DNA of 64,000 bases from Saccharomonospora azurea NA-128 (GCF_000231055.2 NZ_CM001466.1:664126-728125), one strand, 5' to 3'; positions 44,706 through 53,605 are shown, counted from the first letter of the stretch. Notes: generated from the letters alone by a model not told the origin. Numbers and translations are program-made.

Positions 44706-45728
44706 ATGAGTCAACCCAGAATTGCCATGATCGCGCCCCCCTGGTTCGAGCTCCCCCCGAGCGCCTACGGCGGTATCGAAGCCATGGCCGGCGATCTCAT
44801 CGAACAGCTCGCCCTCCGCGGAGTGGACCTCACGCTCGTCGGCGTGGGACGCAACGGCACCCCCGCCGACTTCGTCCCCACCTACGACACACCCAACGAG
44901 GACCGCCTCGGCCAGGTCCTTCCCGAGGTCACCCACGCCGCGGAACTGACCGACATCATCGAGAAGATCGACCCCGACGTCGTCCACGACCACAGCCTCG
45001 CGGGCCCCCTCATGGCCCGCGGCCGCAGCATGCCGACCGTTCTCACCGCCCACGGACCCGTGAACGGCGAGATGGGCCGGTACTACCGCGGACTCGGCGA
45101 CAGCGTGCAGTTGGTGGCCGTCTCCGACGCACAGCGACGGCTCGCCCCCGACCTCAACTGGGTCGGCACCGTCCACAACGCCGTGCGGGTCGACCGGTTC
45201 CCGTTCCGCGAGGACAAGGAGGACTACGCCCTCTTCCTCGGCCGCGCCTGCGTCGAGAAGGGCATCCCCCAGGCCATCGCCGCCGCCCGCCGCGCGGGCA
45301 TCCACCTCAAGATCGCCGCGAAATGCCGCGAACCCGAGGAGAAGGCCTACTTCGAACGCGAGATCGCGCCGCTGCTCGGGCCCGGCGTCGAATGGCTCGG
45401 CGAAGCCGACCGCGCCCGCAAGGCGGAACTGCTGCAGAGCGCCCGGTGCCTCGTCTTCCCGGTCAGCTGGGAGGAACCCTTCGGCATCGTCATGGTCGAG
45501 GCCATGGCCTGCGGCACCCCCGTCGTCGGCTTCCGCCGCGGCTCGGTGCCCGAGGTCGTCACCCACGGCCGCACCGGCTACGTGTGCGACGACGTCGAGG
45601 GCCTCGCCGACGCCATCGGCCGGGTCGGCGAACTCTCACCGCACGACTGCCGCCGGGAAGCCGAGCTGCGGTTCGACGTCGAGATGATGGCCGACCGCTA
45701 CGCCCGGATCTACCAGTCCGTGCTCTGA
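44706..45728 (+). CDS. GT4 family glycosyltransferase
   Basis: The 340-residue GT-B enzyme starts MSQPRIAMIAPPWFELPPSAYGG. It shows the N-domain loop PPSAYGGIEAMAGDLIEQL, the central DPDVVHDHSLAGPLMARG and the C-domain nucleotide-sugar motif PVSWEEPFGIVMVEAMACG, which carries the GT4 EX7E pair. The acceptor and donor are unknown. Its neighbour, a debranching-type glycosidase, suggests intracellular glucan or compatible-solute metabolism. The last 19 nt overlap the 3' end of the convergent DUF6351 gene. Confidence 0.9.
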   Translation: MSQPRIAMIAPPWFELPPSAYGGIEAMAGDLIEQLALRGVDLTLVGVGRNGTPADFVPTYDTPNEDRLGQVLPEVTHAAELTDIIEKIDPDVVHDHSLAGPLMARGRSMPTVLTAHGPVNGEMGRYYRGLGDSVQLVAVSDAQRRLAPDLNWVGTVHNAVRVDRFPFREDKEDYALFLGRACVEKGIPQAIAAARRAGIHLKIAAKCREPEEKAYFEREIAPLLGPGVEWLGEADRARKAELLQSARCLVFPVSWEEPFGIVMVEAMACGTPVVGFRRGSVPEVVTHGRTGYVCDDVEGLADAIGRVGELSPHDCRREAELRFDVEMMADRYARIYQSVL

Positions 45729-47932
45729 GGCGCGTCCTCGGTCTCCTGCACGACTCCCACCACCGGATACCGCAGCCAGGTGTCCATCAGACCCTGCTGC
45801 TCCACACCCGGACGGGAGTAGTCGCACACCCCGTCGGAGAAGATCGCCCGCAAGCGCCGCCACTGCCGGTCGGTGAACTCGACGTCGTAGTCCGCCGGGT
45901 CCACGGCCTTCACACTGCACTTGACGAGGTCGGCCTTCACACCCTCCCCCGCGACCTCCCGCGGGAAGGACGCCGACGGGTACCACTGCTCGCACTCGCT
46001 CGCCGGGTCGCGATCCAAGGGCTGCGCGACGAAAACGGGCTCCTCGTCACGGGAGTAGCAGCCCTCCCGCAGTGACGCGGGTTTCGCCTCGGCGATCTCC
46101 TCGACGTCGAAAGGAGCCGAACCCGACTTCCCCAACGCAGTCAACCAACGATCCATGTCGACGACGGCGCTGCGCAGCAGCGGACTGCGGGTGCTGAACC
46201 CGCCGTAGCGGTTGTCCTCCAGCAGACTCACGTGGTTGGCGGCCGAACCGTTGGCCTCCCGCAACCGCTCCCGGATCGAGAACGTGTGGTATCGCACGTG
46301 GATGTCACCGTTCGGCAGGTCGTCGGTGTAGGCGCGGTAGTCGATGATCGGCACCGTGCCGAGCCCGCCGCCGCCGTTGGTGAGCCGACCGGTCCGGTAG
46401 GCGATGCGGATGGCCTGCCGGTCCCCTTCCGTCCGCCTCGGCACGAGGTTGGCGTCGTCGTCGAAACCACCCACCCGCGCGTTGAGGTCGAGGAACTCCT
46501 CGACACTGATGGCGCCGTCGTTGAGTGCCTTCAATCCGTACTGGACACCCACGTTGTCCAGCGGACGCCGGGCGAACCCGGTCTCCGGGTCCCGCCCGTA
46601 CACGTTCACCGCGTGGTCGTACACCCCGCAGCGCACACCGCCGGGATTGGTCTCCGGGTGATACCGCTCGGCGACCGGCACCATGTCGCAGAAGGCCGTC
46701 GGCGAGATCCGGCGCGCGCCCACGGCGACGTTCGGCGCCGTCTCGTACCGCAGGAAACCCGTGACGGCGCGCTTCTGCTCCTCCGTCCACTCGAGATCGC
46801 TGCCGGTGAAGTACTCGTGCAGCAGCCACGCGTCGGTGATGAAGTTGACCGTCCCGAACCCGACCTCGGGGAACGAGCAGCCCACCACGATGCCGTCGAA
46901 GATCCCCGGGTAGTTGTCGACGATCTGGTGCGCCTGGTACGCGCCGCCCGAACACCCGAAACCGATGGTGTGCTCGATCGGACCGTGCCGCTCGGCGAAC
47001 CGCTCCTTCACCATCATCGCCGTCTCCGCCGCCGTGACGTCGGCGCAGTTCGCACCGTAGACGTTGAGCGACGACGACATGACGCCGTAACCGCGGCTGA
47101 GCATGAAATCGTCGGTGACGCCGCCGGTGGTGTTGCCCTGCCGATACCAGCCGCGGGTGCAGCCGCCCCCGAGCGTGTAGATCACTCGCCCGTTCCACCC
47201 CGCCGGCCGCGCGGCCGGGCCGGGCTCCGACTCCCGCAGCGGGTCGTGCAACACCGTCATCTGGTAGATGCCGCGGTTCAGCGTCCCGGTCTCCATCCGC
47301 ACCACGTAGGGCACGCGACGACCCACCGACGTCGTCGTCCGGACCAGGTCGTCGGGATACGCGGTCGCGTCCTCGGGCCACGGGGCGAACGCGCCACCCG
47401 TGGTGCGGTAGAAGTAGTCGACCCTGGTCTCGATCGAACAGTCCTCGTCGACCGGCTCCCCGAGCGTTCCGCCGACGACCGGCAGCCGGAAGGTCGCCGT
47501 CTCACACGCGAACGGCTGCTGGTGCGGACCGGAGAACACCGGCCCCTGCGCCGGGTGGTTGGTGAGCACCAGTTCGGCGCGCGGCCGACCCCGCCCCGGC
47601 ACCGACGCCACCAGGGTGTTGTCGCCCTCGCGTAGGCCGGTCACGTGGCCGGTGAGTGTGCGAGCCCGCCGATCCACCGCGAACCGGCCGGTGACGTCCG
47701 CCCCGTTGAGGCGCACCCTCACCGCCGAGGGCGGCACGCCGCGCGAGCCGGTGACCTGGATCAGCGCGTCTCCCGCGGTGACCATGTCGGCACGTCCGGA
47801 CAGGACCCGCACCGACAGCTCCCCGCGCGTCGCCGCGTCGCTCTCGATCGGGGTCAGCATCATCACCGCGGTGGACAGTGCCGCCAGCAACGCCGCCGAG
47901 ACGGCTCTCCACCCCGTCGCACCTCGCCTCAT
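45710..47932 (-). CDS. Secreted DUF6351 family protein (tannase/esterase-like alpha/beta hydrolase)
   Basis: The 740-residue exported protein has a signal peptide (GATGWRAVSAALLAALSTAV to about residue 34). Next is an Ig-like domain (LSVRVLSGRADMVTAGD, about 38-130), then a large alpha/beta-hydrolase domain with the nucleophile elbow HTIGFGCSGGAYQAHQI (Ser near residue 323) and VIYTLGGGCTRGWYRQG. The many Cys residues fit an extracellular protein. DUF6351 proteins resemble feruloyl-esterase/tannase folds; the substrate is unknown. It is not linked by strand to its neighbours. Confidence 0.85.
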   Translation of the reverse strand: MRRGATGWRAVSAALLAALSTAVMMLTPIESDAATRGELSVRVLSGRADMVTAGDALIQVTGSRGVPPSAVRVRLNGADVTGRFAVDRRARTLTGHVTGLREGDNTLVASVPGRGRPRAELVLTNHPAQGPVFSGPHQQPFACETATFRLPVVGGTLGEPVDEDCSIETRVDYFYRTTGGAFAPWPEDATAYPDDLVRTTTSVGRRVPYVVRMETGTLNRGIYQMTVLHDPLRESEPGPAARPAGWNGRVIYTLGGGCTRGWYRQGNTTGGVTDDFMLSRGYGVMSSSLNVYGANCADVTAAETAMMVKERFAERHGPIEHTIGFGCSGGAYQAHQIVDNYPGIFDGIVVGCSFPEVGFGTVNFITDAWLLHEYFTGSDLEWTEEQKRAVTGFLRYETAPNVAVGARRISPTAFCDMVPVAERYHPETNPGGVRCGVYDHAVNVYGRDPETGFARRPLDNVGVQYGLKALNDGAISVEEFLDLNARVGGFDDDANLVPRRTEGDRQAIRIAYRTGRLTNGGGGLGTVPIIDYRAYTDDLPNGDIHVRYHTFSIRERLREANGSAANHVSLLEDNRYGGFSTRSPLLRSAVVDMDRWLTALGKSGSAPFDVEEIAEAKPASLREGCYSRDEEPVFVAQPLDRDPASECEQWYPSASFPREVAGEGVKADLVKCSVKAVDPADYDVEFTDRQWRRLRAIFSDGVCDYSRPGVEQQGLMDTWLRYPVVGVVQETEDAPQSTDW

Positions 47933-48121
47933 CGGACCTCCCCCTCGATCGCGCCGGAGCTGTACTGTAATCGAGTCAATCCGCTCGGTAATGATGCTTT
48001 CGGACGTATCGCGCTACCGCCATCAGGACCCACACCCGAACGCCGGACACGCCGCGATCGGTGGTCACCCTGGCCGGGACGTACGGGTGCGGCCACCCCG
48101 GGACGCACCGAGCATGAGGGA

Positions 48122-49090
48122 ATGGCCCTGCCCCCACCACGTTCGCCCATGCTCGCCGTGTCCGGCGACGTGCCGGAGGGCGACGACTGGGCCTACGAGT
48201 GGAAGTGGGACGGTGTCCGCGCGATCGTGGGTGTCGCGGGACCCGAGGTCCGCGCCCACTCGCGCAACCTCCGCGACATCACCCCGAGCTATCCCGAACT
48301 GCACTCCCTGACCGGCCTCACCCGGCAGACGCTCCTGCTCGACGGCGAGCTCGTGACACTCGACGAGGCGGGCCGCCCCGACTTCGGGATGCTCCAGTCG
48401 CGCATGCACGTCCACGCCCCCACACCGCGGCTGCTCAGCGACGCGCCCGTGCACTACTACGTCTTCGACCTCCTCGTCGTCGACGGCGAGGAGCTGCACG
48501 AGCTGCCCTACCACCTGCGCCGGGAACGGCTCACCGCCCTCGGACTGTCGGCGCCACCGACGATCCGCACCCCGGAGTACTACACACAGGTCTCCGGTGC
48601 CGAACTGCTCGCCGTCGCCGCGGAACACGGACTGGAGGGAGTGGTCTCCAAACGGTTGGGCTCGACGTACCGGCCGGGCATGCGCTCCCGCAGCTGGATC
48701 AAGACGCCGCTGCGAGTCACCCAGGAAGTCGTCATCGGCGGTTGGGTGCGCGGCGAAGGCCGTCGCGCGGGCACGCTGGGGGCACTCCTGCTCGGCGCCC
48801 ACGACGCCGACGGCGACCTGGTGTACGTGGGCCACGTCGGCACCGGGTTCACCGAGGCCGCGCTGGCGGACCTGCTCACCCGCCTGCGCCCGCACGAACG
48901 TCCGACCAGTCCTTTCGCGACGCCCGTCCCGCGCGACCGTTCCCGGCACACGCAGTGGGTGGAACCCGTGTTGGTGGGCGAGGTCGAGCACCGGCAGTGG
49001 ACCGGCGACGGGAGACTGCGGCACCCGTCGTGGCGGGGACTGCGCCCCGACCGCGAACCGAGCGAGGTCAGGCTTCCCCCGAGCCGCTAG
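48122..49090 (+). CDS. ATP-dependent DNA ligase (LigC/LigD ligase-domain type)
   Basis: The 322-residue stand-alone ligase has the adenylation motif YEWKWDGVRA with nucleophile Lys28. Motif III-like LLDGELVTLD, motif IV LEGVVSKRL and motif V SWIKTPLR follow. An OB-fold C-domain (about residues 200-315, HTQWVEPVLVGEVEHRQW) completes the core. There is no polymerase or nuclease domain and no ku gene nearby, so it resembles actinobacterial LigC used in repair or back-up end joining. GAGGGA lies just before the ATG. The last 23 nt overlap the convergent acetyltransferase gene. Confidence 0.92.
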   Translation: MALPPPRSPMLAVSGDVPEGDDWAYEWKWDGVRAIVGVAGPEVRAHSRNLRDITPSYPELHSLTGLTRQTLLLDGELVTLDEAGRPDFGMLQSRMHVHAPTPRLLSDAPVHYYVFDLLVVDGEELHELPYHLRRERLTALGLSAPPTIRTPEYYTQVSGAELLAVAAEHGLEGVVSKRLGSTYRPGMRSRSWIKTPLRVTQEVVIGGWVRGEGRRAGTLGALLLGAHDADGDLVYVGHVGTGFTEAALADLLTRLRPHERPTSPFATPVPRDRSRHTQWVEPVLVGEVEHRQWTGDGRLRHPSWRGLRPDREPSEVRLPPSR

Positions 49091-49649
49091 CCCCCGCATC
49101 GGGCCGGATCGCCGCGTACAGCAGCATGTCCACGCGCCTGCCCCCGATCTCCTGGTGACTGCGGAGCAACCCTTCACGCTCGTAGCCCGCGAACTCGGCC
49201 GTGCGGACGGACGCGACGTTCCACGGTTCGATGTAGAGCTCGACCCGGAACAGCTCGGGCAGTGTCCAGGCGAACCGGGTGAGGGCGGTGAGCGCCTCCC
49301 CCGCCACGTTGCGGCCCCGGCTGCGCGGAGCGACGCTGTACCCCGCGCTCACCCTGCCGGCGGCGGGCGCCGTGAAGTTCAGGCCCGCGGCACCGAGCGC
49401 CTCGTCGGTGTTCCGGTCCGCGACGCAGAACGAATACCCCGCCCGCGTACGCAGGCGCTCGTGCTGCCGGGCGATGTAGGCGAGGGCCTCCTCGCGGTCG
49501 GCGTGGCCGGGCAGCGTGCCGATGGTCGGTACGTACGGATCGGTCGACAGATCCCTCAGCATGTCCACGTCACGGTCGTCGAACGCCCGAAGGCACACGT
49601 CACCGAACGTCGGCGCGGTGGACGGCAGGACCAGGGGAGAACAGTTCAC
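49068..49649 (-). CDS. GNAT family N-acetyltransferase (RimJ/RimL type)
   Basis: The 193-residue protein starts at GTG (MNCSPLVLPSTAP). It has the RimJ/RimL layout: VCLRAFDDRDVDMLRDLSTD, then GYSVAPRSRGRNVAGEALTA as the acetyl-CoA pyrophosphate loop, and RVELYIEPWNVASVRTAEFA near the end. Such enzymes acetylate ribosomal-protein N-termini, amino acids or antibiotics. The target is unknown. A CAGACT hexamer lies 7 nt before the start. It lies downstream of the LysR gene's stop on the same strand. Confidence 0.88.
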   Translation of the reverse strand: MNCSPLVLPSTAPTFGDVCLRAFDDRDVDMLRDLSTDPYVPTIGTLPGHADREEALAYIARQHERLRTRAGYSFCVADRNTDEALGAAGLNFTAPAAGRVSAGYSVAPRSRGRNVAGEALTALTRFAWTLPELFRVELYIEPWNVASVRTAEFAGYEREGLLRSHQEIGGRRVDMLLYAAIRPDAGASGSGEA

Positions 49650-49694
49650 GTCGGCCAGTCTGCCCGTCGAGGCCGCTTTTCCACAGAGCGCTGC

Positions 49695-50591
49695 TCACTC
49701 ACCGCTGCCACCCAGGACGGCCTCGGTGGCCCCGCGCACGAACTCCCTCACCCGCGCGGTCGCTCGGGACTCCGACCAGACGAAACCGCGTTCGATGGGT
49801 GGAGCGTCCTCGATCGGCACGTACACCAGGTCCGGTCGCGGGTGGTAGCGTCGCGTCTCCTCCCCGACCGGCAGCACTCCCTGACCGAGCGCGACGAGCG
49901 ACAGCATCTCGGAGAAGGTCGTCCCCTCCGGACCCCGGGGAACCGGCCGTCCCGACGGCGTCCGGTCGGGAGTGCGGTCACGCTTGAACGCAGCCGACGT
50001 CACGGCCGGGTACTGCACCATCGGGTGATCACCCAGCGTCTCCAGCGACACGGCTTTCCGACGCGCGAGCGGGTGGTGCGCCGCCACGGCCAGCAGCCTG
50101 CGCCCGGTCAGCAGCACAGGACCGTGCGCCATGCCGTCGAACGGGTACGACGCCAGTAGGAGGTCGACCGAACCGTCGACCAGGCTCGACCTGCTGGTGG
50201 AGAGCTGCACCTCCACCACGCGCACGGCGCAGTCCGGATGCCGCCGCAGAAACACGTTCGCTGCGGCGCTGACCACCGGCGCTCCCCATTCGCCCAGGAA
50301 GGCGACCGTCAACTCTCCCGACACGCCGCGGCCCGCGTCGGTGGCCCGGCGCAACGCCTCCTCGATGCCGTCGACCAGCGGGGTGAGGTCGTCGGCCAGC
50401 CGCTGCCCGATGGGGGTCAGCCGCACCCGACGGCTCGTGCGCTCGAACAGCAACGCACCGATCCGCCGCTCGAGCTTCTTGACGACATGGCTCACCCGGC
50501 TCGTGGTGACGTGCAACCGCTGCGCCGTTCGGCCGAAGTGCAGCTCCTCGGCCAGCGTCAGGAACGTCTCCAGCTCGTGCCGTTCGAGCAT
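49695..50591 (-). CDS. LysR-type transcriptional regulator
   Basis: The 298-residue protein starts MLERHELETFLTLAEELHFG. Its winged helix shows RTAQRLHVTTSRVSHVVKKLERRIGA (recognition helix in two parts) and then LFERTSRRVRLTPIG. A LysR substrate-binding domain follows from about residue 90. The ATG at 50591 gives the standard LysR N-terminus; an in-frame ATG four codons upstream lies inside the palindrome at 50602-50624. It is divergent from the DUF1801-VOC pair, which is its likely target. Confidence 0.92.
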   Translation of the reverse strand: MLERHELETFLTLAEELHFGRTAQRLHVTTSRVSHVVKKLERRIGALLFERTSRRVRLTPIGQRLADDLTPLVDGIEEALRRATDAGRGVSGELTVAFLGEWGAPVVSAAANVFLRRHPDCAVRVVEVQLSTSRSSLVDGSVDLLLASYPFDGMAHGPVLLTGRRLLAVAAHHPLARRKAVSLETLGDHPMVQYPAVTSAAFKRDRTPDRTPSGRPVPRGPEGTTFSEMLSLVALGQGVLPVGEETRRYHPRPDLVYVPIEDAPPIERGFVWSESRATARVREFVRGATEAVLGGSGE

Positions 50592-50601
50592 GTCACCCCA
50601 C

Positions 50602-50624
50602 ATCGTTGAATCAAGATCAACGAT
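50602..50624. promoter_or_regulatory. LysR-type operator candidate: 8-bp arms, 7-bp spacer
   Basis: ATCGTTGA (50602-50609) and TCAACGAT (50617-50624) are perfect inverted repeats around ATCAAGA. It sits 11 nt upstream of the regulator start and about 105 nt upstream of the divergent DUF1801 gene, as expected for an autoregulated LysR locus. Confidence 0.65.
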
Positions 50625-50728
50625 CGTAGCGCGATCACACCTTGGTTCGGATCCCCGCACAGACCACCGTCGACACCACAGAAGGCACCGGCACAACGCC
50701 GGAATCACCCGACTCCCGAGGAGTTTCC

Positions 50729-51085
50729 ATGACCACCGTCTCCGACTACGTGAGCGCACTGCCGTCGCCCCTGCGGCCGATCGCCGAACAGGTGTGCTCG
50801 CTCATCGACGACACACTGCCCGAGACGACGGGTGCACTCTGGCACGGCCACCCGACGTGGAGCCTGGGCGAGCGCCCCGGCCGCAAACCCGTGTGCCTGG
50901 TGAAGGCACACTCCTCCTCCGTCACGTTCGGACTCTGGCGGGGCCAGGAGGTGGCCGACCCCTCGCACCGGCTGCACGCCGGTGCGCGCACCATGGCATC
51001 GGTGAAGCTCGTCGACGTCTCCGACATCGACCGGGCACTCTTCACCGACTGGCTCCGCCAGGCCGTCGCCCGGGAGACCCGATGA
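50729..51085 (+). CDS. DUF1801 family protein (YdhG-like fold)
   Basis: The 118-residue protein starts MTTVSDYVSALPSPLRPIAE after GAGGAG at good spacing. ALWHGHPTWSLGERPGRKPV and VKAHSSSVTFGLWRGQEV, then HAGARTMASVKLVDVSDID, match the compact alpha/beta DUF1801/YdhG fold. The biochemical role is unknown. Its stop overlaps the start of the VOC gene (ATGA), so the two are coupled, and both lie opposite the LysR regulator. Confidence 0.85.
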   Translation: MTTVSDYVSALPSPLRPIAEQVCSLIDDTLPETTGALWHGHPTWSLGERPGRKPVCLVKAHSSSVTFGLWRGQEVADPSHRLHAGARTMASVKLVDVSDIDRALFTDWLRQAVARETR

Positions 51086-51471
51086 GTGCGGTGCGGGTGA
51101 CCGGATTCGACCACCTGGTGCTCAACGTCGCGGACGTCGAACGTTCGCTCGCCTTCTACGTCGGGGTCCTCGGACTGGCACCCGTGCGGGTGGACGCGTG
51201 GCGGGCCGGTGAGGTCCCGTTCCCCTCGGTGCGGATCGACCAAGGGACGATCATCGATCTGGTGCGCGGTCCGCGTGGCGAGTCCAATGTCGACCACCTG
51301 TGTCTCGTCGTCGCACCGATCGACTGGCGAGAGGTCGTCGGCTCCGGGATCTTCACCGTCGACGAGGGCCCGGTGCCCCGTTTCGGTGCCCGGGGCACCG
51401 GACAGTCGATCTACGTGCGTGATCCGGACGGCAACGTGGTCGAGCTGCGGCACTACCCACAGGACGCGTGA
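51082..51471 (+). CDS. VOC (glyoxalase/dioxygenase) superfamily protein
   Basis: The 129-residue protein contains a single VOC module: VTGFDHLVLNVADVERSLAF (first metal His11), SNVDHLCLVVAPI (second His) and IYVRDPDGNVVELRHY (C-terminal Glu ligand). The metal-ligand pattern H/H/E fits fosfomycin-resistance or dioxygenase-like members, but the substrate is unknown. The ATG overlaps the DUF1801 stop. Confidence 0.9.
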   Translation: MSAVRVTGFDHLVLNVADVERSLAFYVGVLGLAPVRVDAWRAGEVPFPSVRIDQGTIIDLVRGPRGESNVDHLCLVVAPIDWREVVGSGIFTVDEGPVPRFGARGTGQSIYVRDPDGNVVELRHYPQDA

Positions 51472-51478
51472 GGAACGG

Positions 51479-52348
51479 TCAGGCGGGGATAGCGACCGCC
51501 TGACCGCTCACCCGCACTCGAGCGTCGTCCGGATCGACCGTGACACGCAACTCGCTCGGGCGTCCCATGTCCTCGCCCTGGTGGACGAGGAAGGTCGTGG
51601 GGGCGGTGACGAGTCCGAGTCCGCGCAGGTAACCGCCGAACGCCGCCGCGGCCGCGCCGGTCGCGGCGTCCTCGACGACCCCGCCGACCGGGAACGGGTT
51701 CCTGGCGTGGAAGCCGCCGTCGGCACCGGGGCAGAACAGGTGCACGGTCGTCCACCCCTGTGCCCGCATGAGGTCGCCGAGCGCGTCGACGTCGTAGTGC
51801 AGCGCGGCGAGCCGCTCCCGCGAGGCCGCGGCCAGCACGAGATGGTCGTTGCCGCCGAACGCGACGTGCGGCGGGAACCGGGGATCGAGGTCCGTCCGCG
51901 ACCAACGCAGTGCCGACAGGGCCGCGTCCACCACCGCGTCGTCGGCCACGCGCGACGAGGTCGGCACGCTCGTGAGCGTGGCCTGCGGGACATCGTCACC
52001 GGCCGCGGCGACCTCGACGGGCACCTCGCCGGCGCGGGTGGCGAACACGAGTCGTCCCGGGCCGAGCCGACGGCCCAGTTCCACGGCGGTGGCGACGGTC
52101 GCGTGGCCGCAGAAGGCGACCTCCGCCGCGGGACTGAAGTACCGCACCTCGAACCACCGTCGCGCCACGTCCTGCTCGGTCACGAAGGCGGTCTCCGAGT
52201 AGCCGACCTCGGCCGCCACGGCCAGCATCCGCGCGTCGTCGAGTCCGGCGGCGTCGCACACCACGCCCGCCGGGTTGCCTCCGTCGGGCGTGGTCGTGAA
52301 CGCCGCGTACCGCAGGACGTCCACGGACTGCGGTATCGGACTGCTCAT
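51479..52348 (-). CDS. PhzF family protein (isomerase/epimerase fold)
   Basis: The 289-residue protein shows the PhzF landmarks: FTTTPDGGNPAGVVCDA, GYSETAFVTEQ (the catalytic Glu of this family), FCGHATVATAVELG and VVEDAATGAAAAAFGGYL. The fold is a pair of diaminopimelate-epimerase-like domains. No phenazine genes are nearby, so it is a generic member of unknown substrate. Its ATG overlaps the stop of the methyltransferase gene (ATGA) on the same strand. Confidence 0.92.
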   Translation of the reverse strand: MSSPIPQSVDVLRYAAFTTTPDGGNPAGVVCDAAGLDDARMLAVAAEVGYSETAFVTEQDVARRWFEVRYFSPAAEVAFCGHATVATAVELGRRLGPGRLVFATRAGEVPVEVAAAGDDVPQATLTSVPTSSRVADDAVVDAALSALRWSRTDLDPRFPPHVAFGGNDHLVLAAASRERLAALHYDVDALGDLMRAQGWTTVHLFCPGADGGFHARNPFPVGGVVEDAATGAAAAAFGGYLRGLGLVTAPTTFLVHQGEDMGRPSELRVTVDPDDARVRVSGQAVAIPA

Positions 52349-53178
52349 CGCTTCCTGGCCACTCCCGCCAGGCCCCTCGACCGCGCGGGCTCCTCGTTGT
52401 ACGGGTCCTCACCGGAGGGACGCCACTCCGGCAGCCACACCAGGCCCGGCTCCACCATGTCGAGGCCGTCGAAGAACGCGGCGATCTCCTCGCGGGGACG
52501 CGGCATCGCCGGGCTGTTGGTCTTCTTCGCGTACGACTCGGTCAGCTTCTTCGACACCTCGATCGTCTCGGTGTCGGACGGATCGACGTGGATGTGCGAC
52601 AGCGCGAGCAGGCTTCCCTCGGGCAGGCGCTCACGGTAGTAGGCCAGCACGCGCCCCGGGTCCGTCTCGGGCGGCATGAAGTGCAACAGCGCCACCACGA
52701 GCAGTGCGATCGGCTTCGTCTCGTCGATGACACCGGTGTCGAGCACCCGCTGCCACAGCAACGCACCGTCGAAGAAGTCCGCGTCGATGGCCCGGTGCCG
52801 GTTCGGGTCGGCCGTCTTCTCCAGCAGGATCTCGGCGTGCGCCTGCGCGATCGGCTCGTTGTCGATGTAGACGACGCTGCACTCGCCGGGCGCGATCTCG
52901 TCGGCGACCTCGTGGACGTTGCCCTGCGTCGGCAGACCCGATCCGATGTCGACGAACTGGCGGACCCCCTGCTCGACGGCGTAGCGCACCGCCCGCTTCA
53001 GGAAGGCGCGGTTCGACCGGGCGAAGTCGCGGATGTCGGGCAGCAGCCGAAGCTGCTCCTGGGCGAACGCCTGGTCGACCGCGTAGTTGTGCGTCCCACC
53101 GAGCAGGTAGTCGTACACCCGGCCCACCGACACCTTGTTCACCGACTCAGCGAGCCGGTCGGCGTTGCTCGCCGACAT
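52345..53178 (-). CDS. SAM-dependent methyltransferase, DUF574/Methyltransf_19 family
   Basis: The 277-residue protein belongs to the actinobacteria-enriched family with N-terminal NKVSVGRVYDYLLGGTHNYA. Motif I reads QFVDIGSGLPTQGNVHEVAD, the SAM-ribose acidic strand is SVVYIDNEPIAQAHAE, and LLVVALLHFMPPETDP follows. The methyl acceptor is unknown. The ATG with GAGGAG 10 nt upstream is used; a GTG three codons earlier is possible. It is translationally coupled to phzF downstream. Confidence 0.9.
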   Translation of the reverse strand: MSASNADRLAESVNKVSVGRVYDYLLGGTHNYAVDQAFAQEQLRLLPDIRDFARSNRAFLKRAVRYAVEQGVRQFVDIGSGLPTQGNVHEVADEIAPGECSVVYIDNEPIAQAHAEILLEKTADPNRHRAIDADFFDGALLWQRVLDTGVIDETKPIALLVVALLHFMPPETDPGRVLAYYRERLPEGSLLALSHIHVDPSDTETIEVSKKLTESYAKKTNSPAMPRPREEIAAFFDGLDMVEPGLVWLPEWRPSGEDPYNEEPARSRGLAGVARKR

Positions 53179-53234
53179 GGACCCCACACTCCTCTGTCAT
53201 GATCACGATGTTGTCCGACCCACAGTGTGCCGCC

Positions 53235-53453
53235 TCACCTCGGGAGTGCACACACCGACTCGGACATCCCACCCACACAGCCGTGTCCGCGTCCCGCGCA
53301 CGCGTGTTCGCATTTCATGTACGCGTGTTCGCCCCAGCCCCACGGGTATAGGTCGTTATACAACCAACGGCTGTCGTCGGTCACCCACGACGCCCGGCCC
53401 GGCCGTGCGACCCAGCACTCCGCGGCGGGCAGGAACGGCACGGAGTACGCCAT
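53235..53453 (-). CDS. Possible small ORF with coding-like composition (doubtful)
   Basis: The first 27 codons after the ATG (MAYSVPFLPAAECWVARPG and on) end almost entirely in G or C, as real genes here do. The ATG overlaps the TGA of a 7-codon frame, MVSARPK, itself preceded by GGGAG, as in a coupled leader. After about residue 29 the frame runs through the intergenic repeat (WLYNDLYPWGWG) and loses its coding look. It may be a gene truncated by the repeat or an accident. No homology is claimed. Confidence 0.25.
   Translation of the reverse strand: MAYSVPFLPAAECWVARPGRASWVTDDSRWLYNDLYPWGWGEHAYMKCEHACAGRGHGCVGGMSESVCALPR
53283..53362 (+). repeat. Composite intergenic repeat, left copy (upstream of the Rhs module)
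   Basis: It begins GTGTCCGCGTCC, then GCGCACGCGTGTTCG, and ends with the exact 17-mer GTATAGGTCGTTATACA at 53346-53362. The same two blocks, in the same order and orientation, occur just after the Rhs module at 59566-59646. This copy also has an internal second ACGCGTGTTCG. It occupies the 430-bp non-coding gap between the methyltransferase and the EspC-like gene. Confidence 0.8.
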
Positions 53454-53605
53454 CACTTCGGCCGCGCGCTGACCATATTCTCCCTACGCACGGATCGACG
53501 CCACGGCAAATCACCACCGTGGCACTGTCGTCGGCACTGCTATTCTTTTTCCAGGGCGTCAGCGACAGTGCCGGCACCTGAACGTGACCCTGGGGGGCAT
53601 CACAC

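Noticed and set aside
51479-52348. PhzF as evidence of a phenazine biosynthetic cluster
   Set aside because: No phzA/B, D, E or G genes are nearby; PhzF-fold proteins are widespread outside phenazine pathways.
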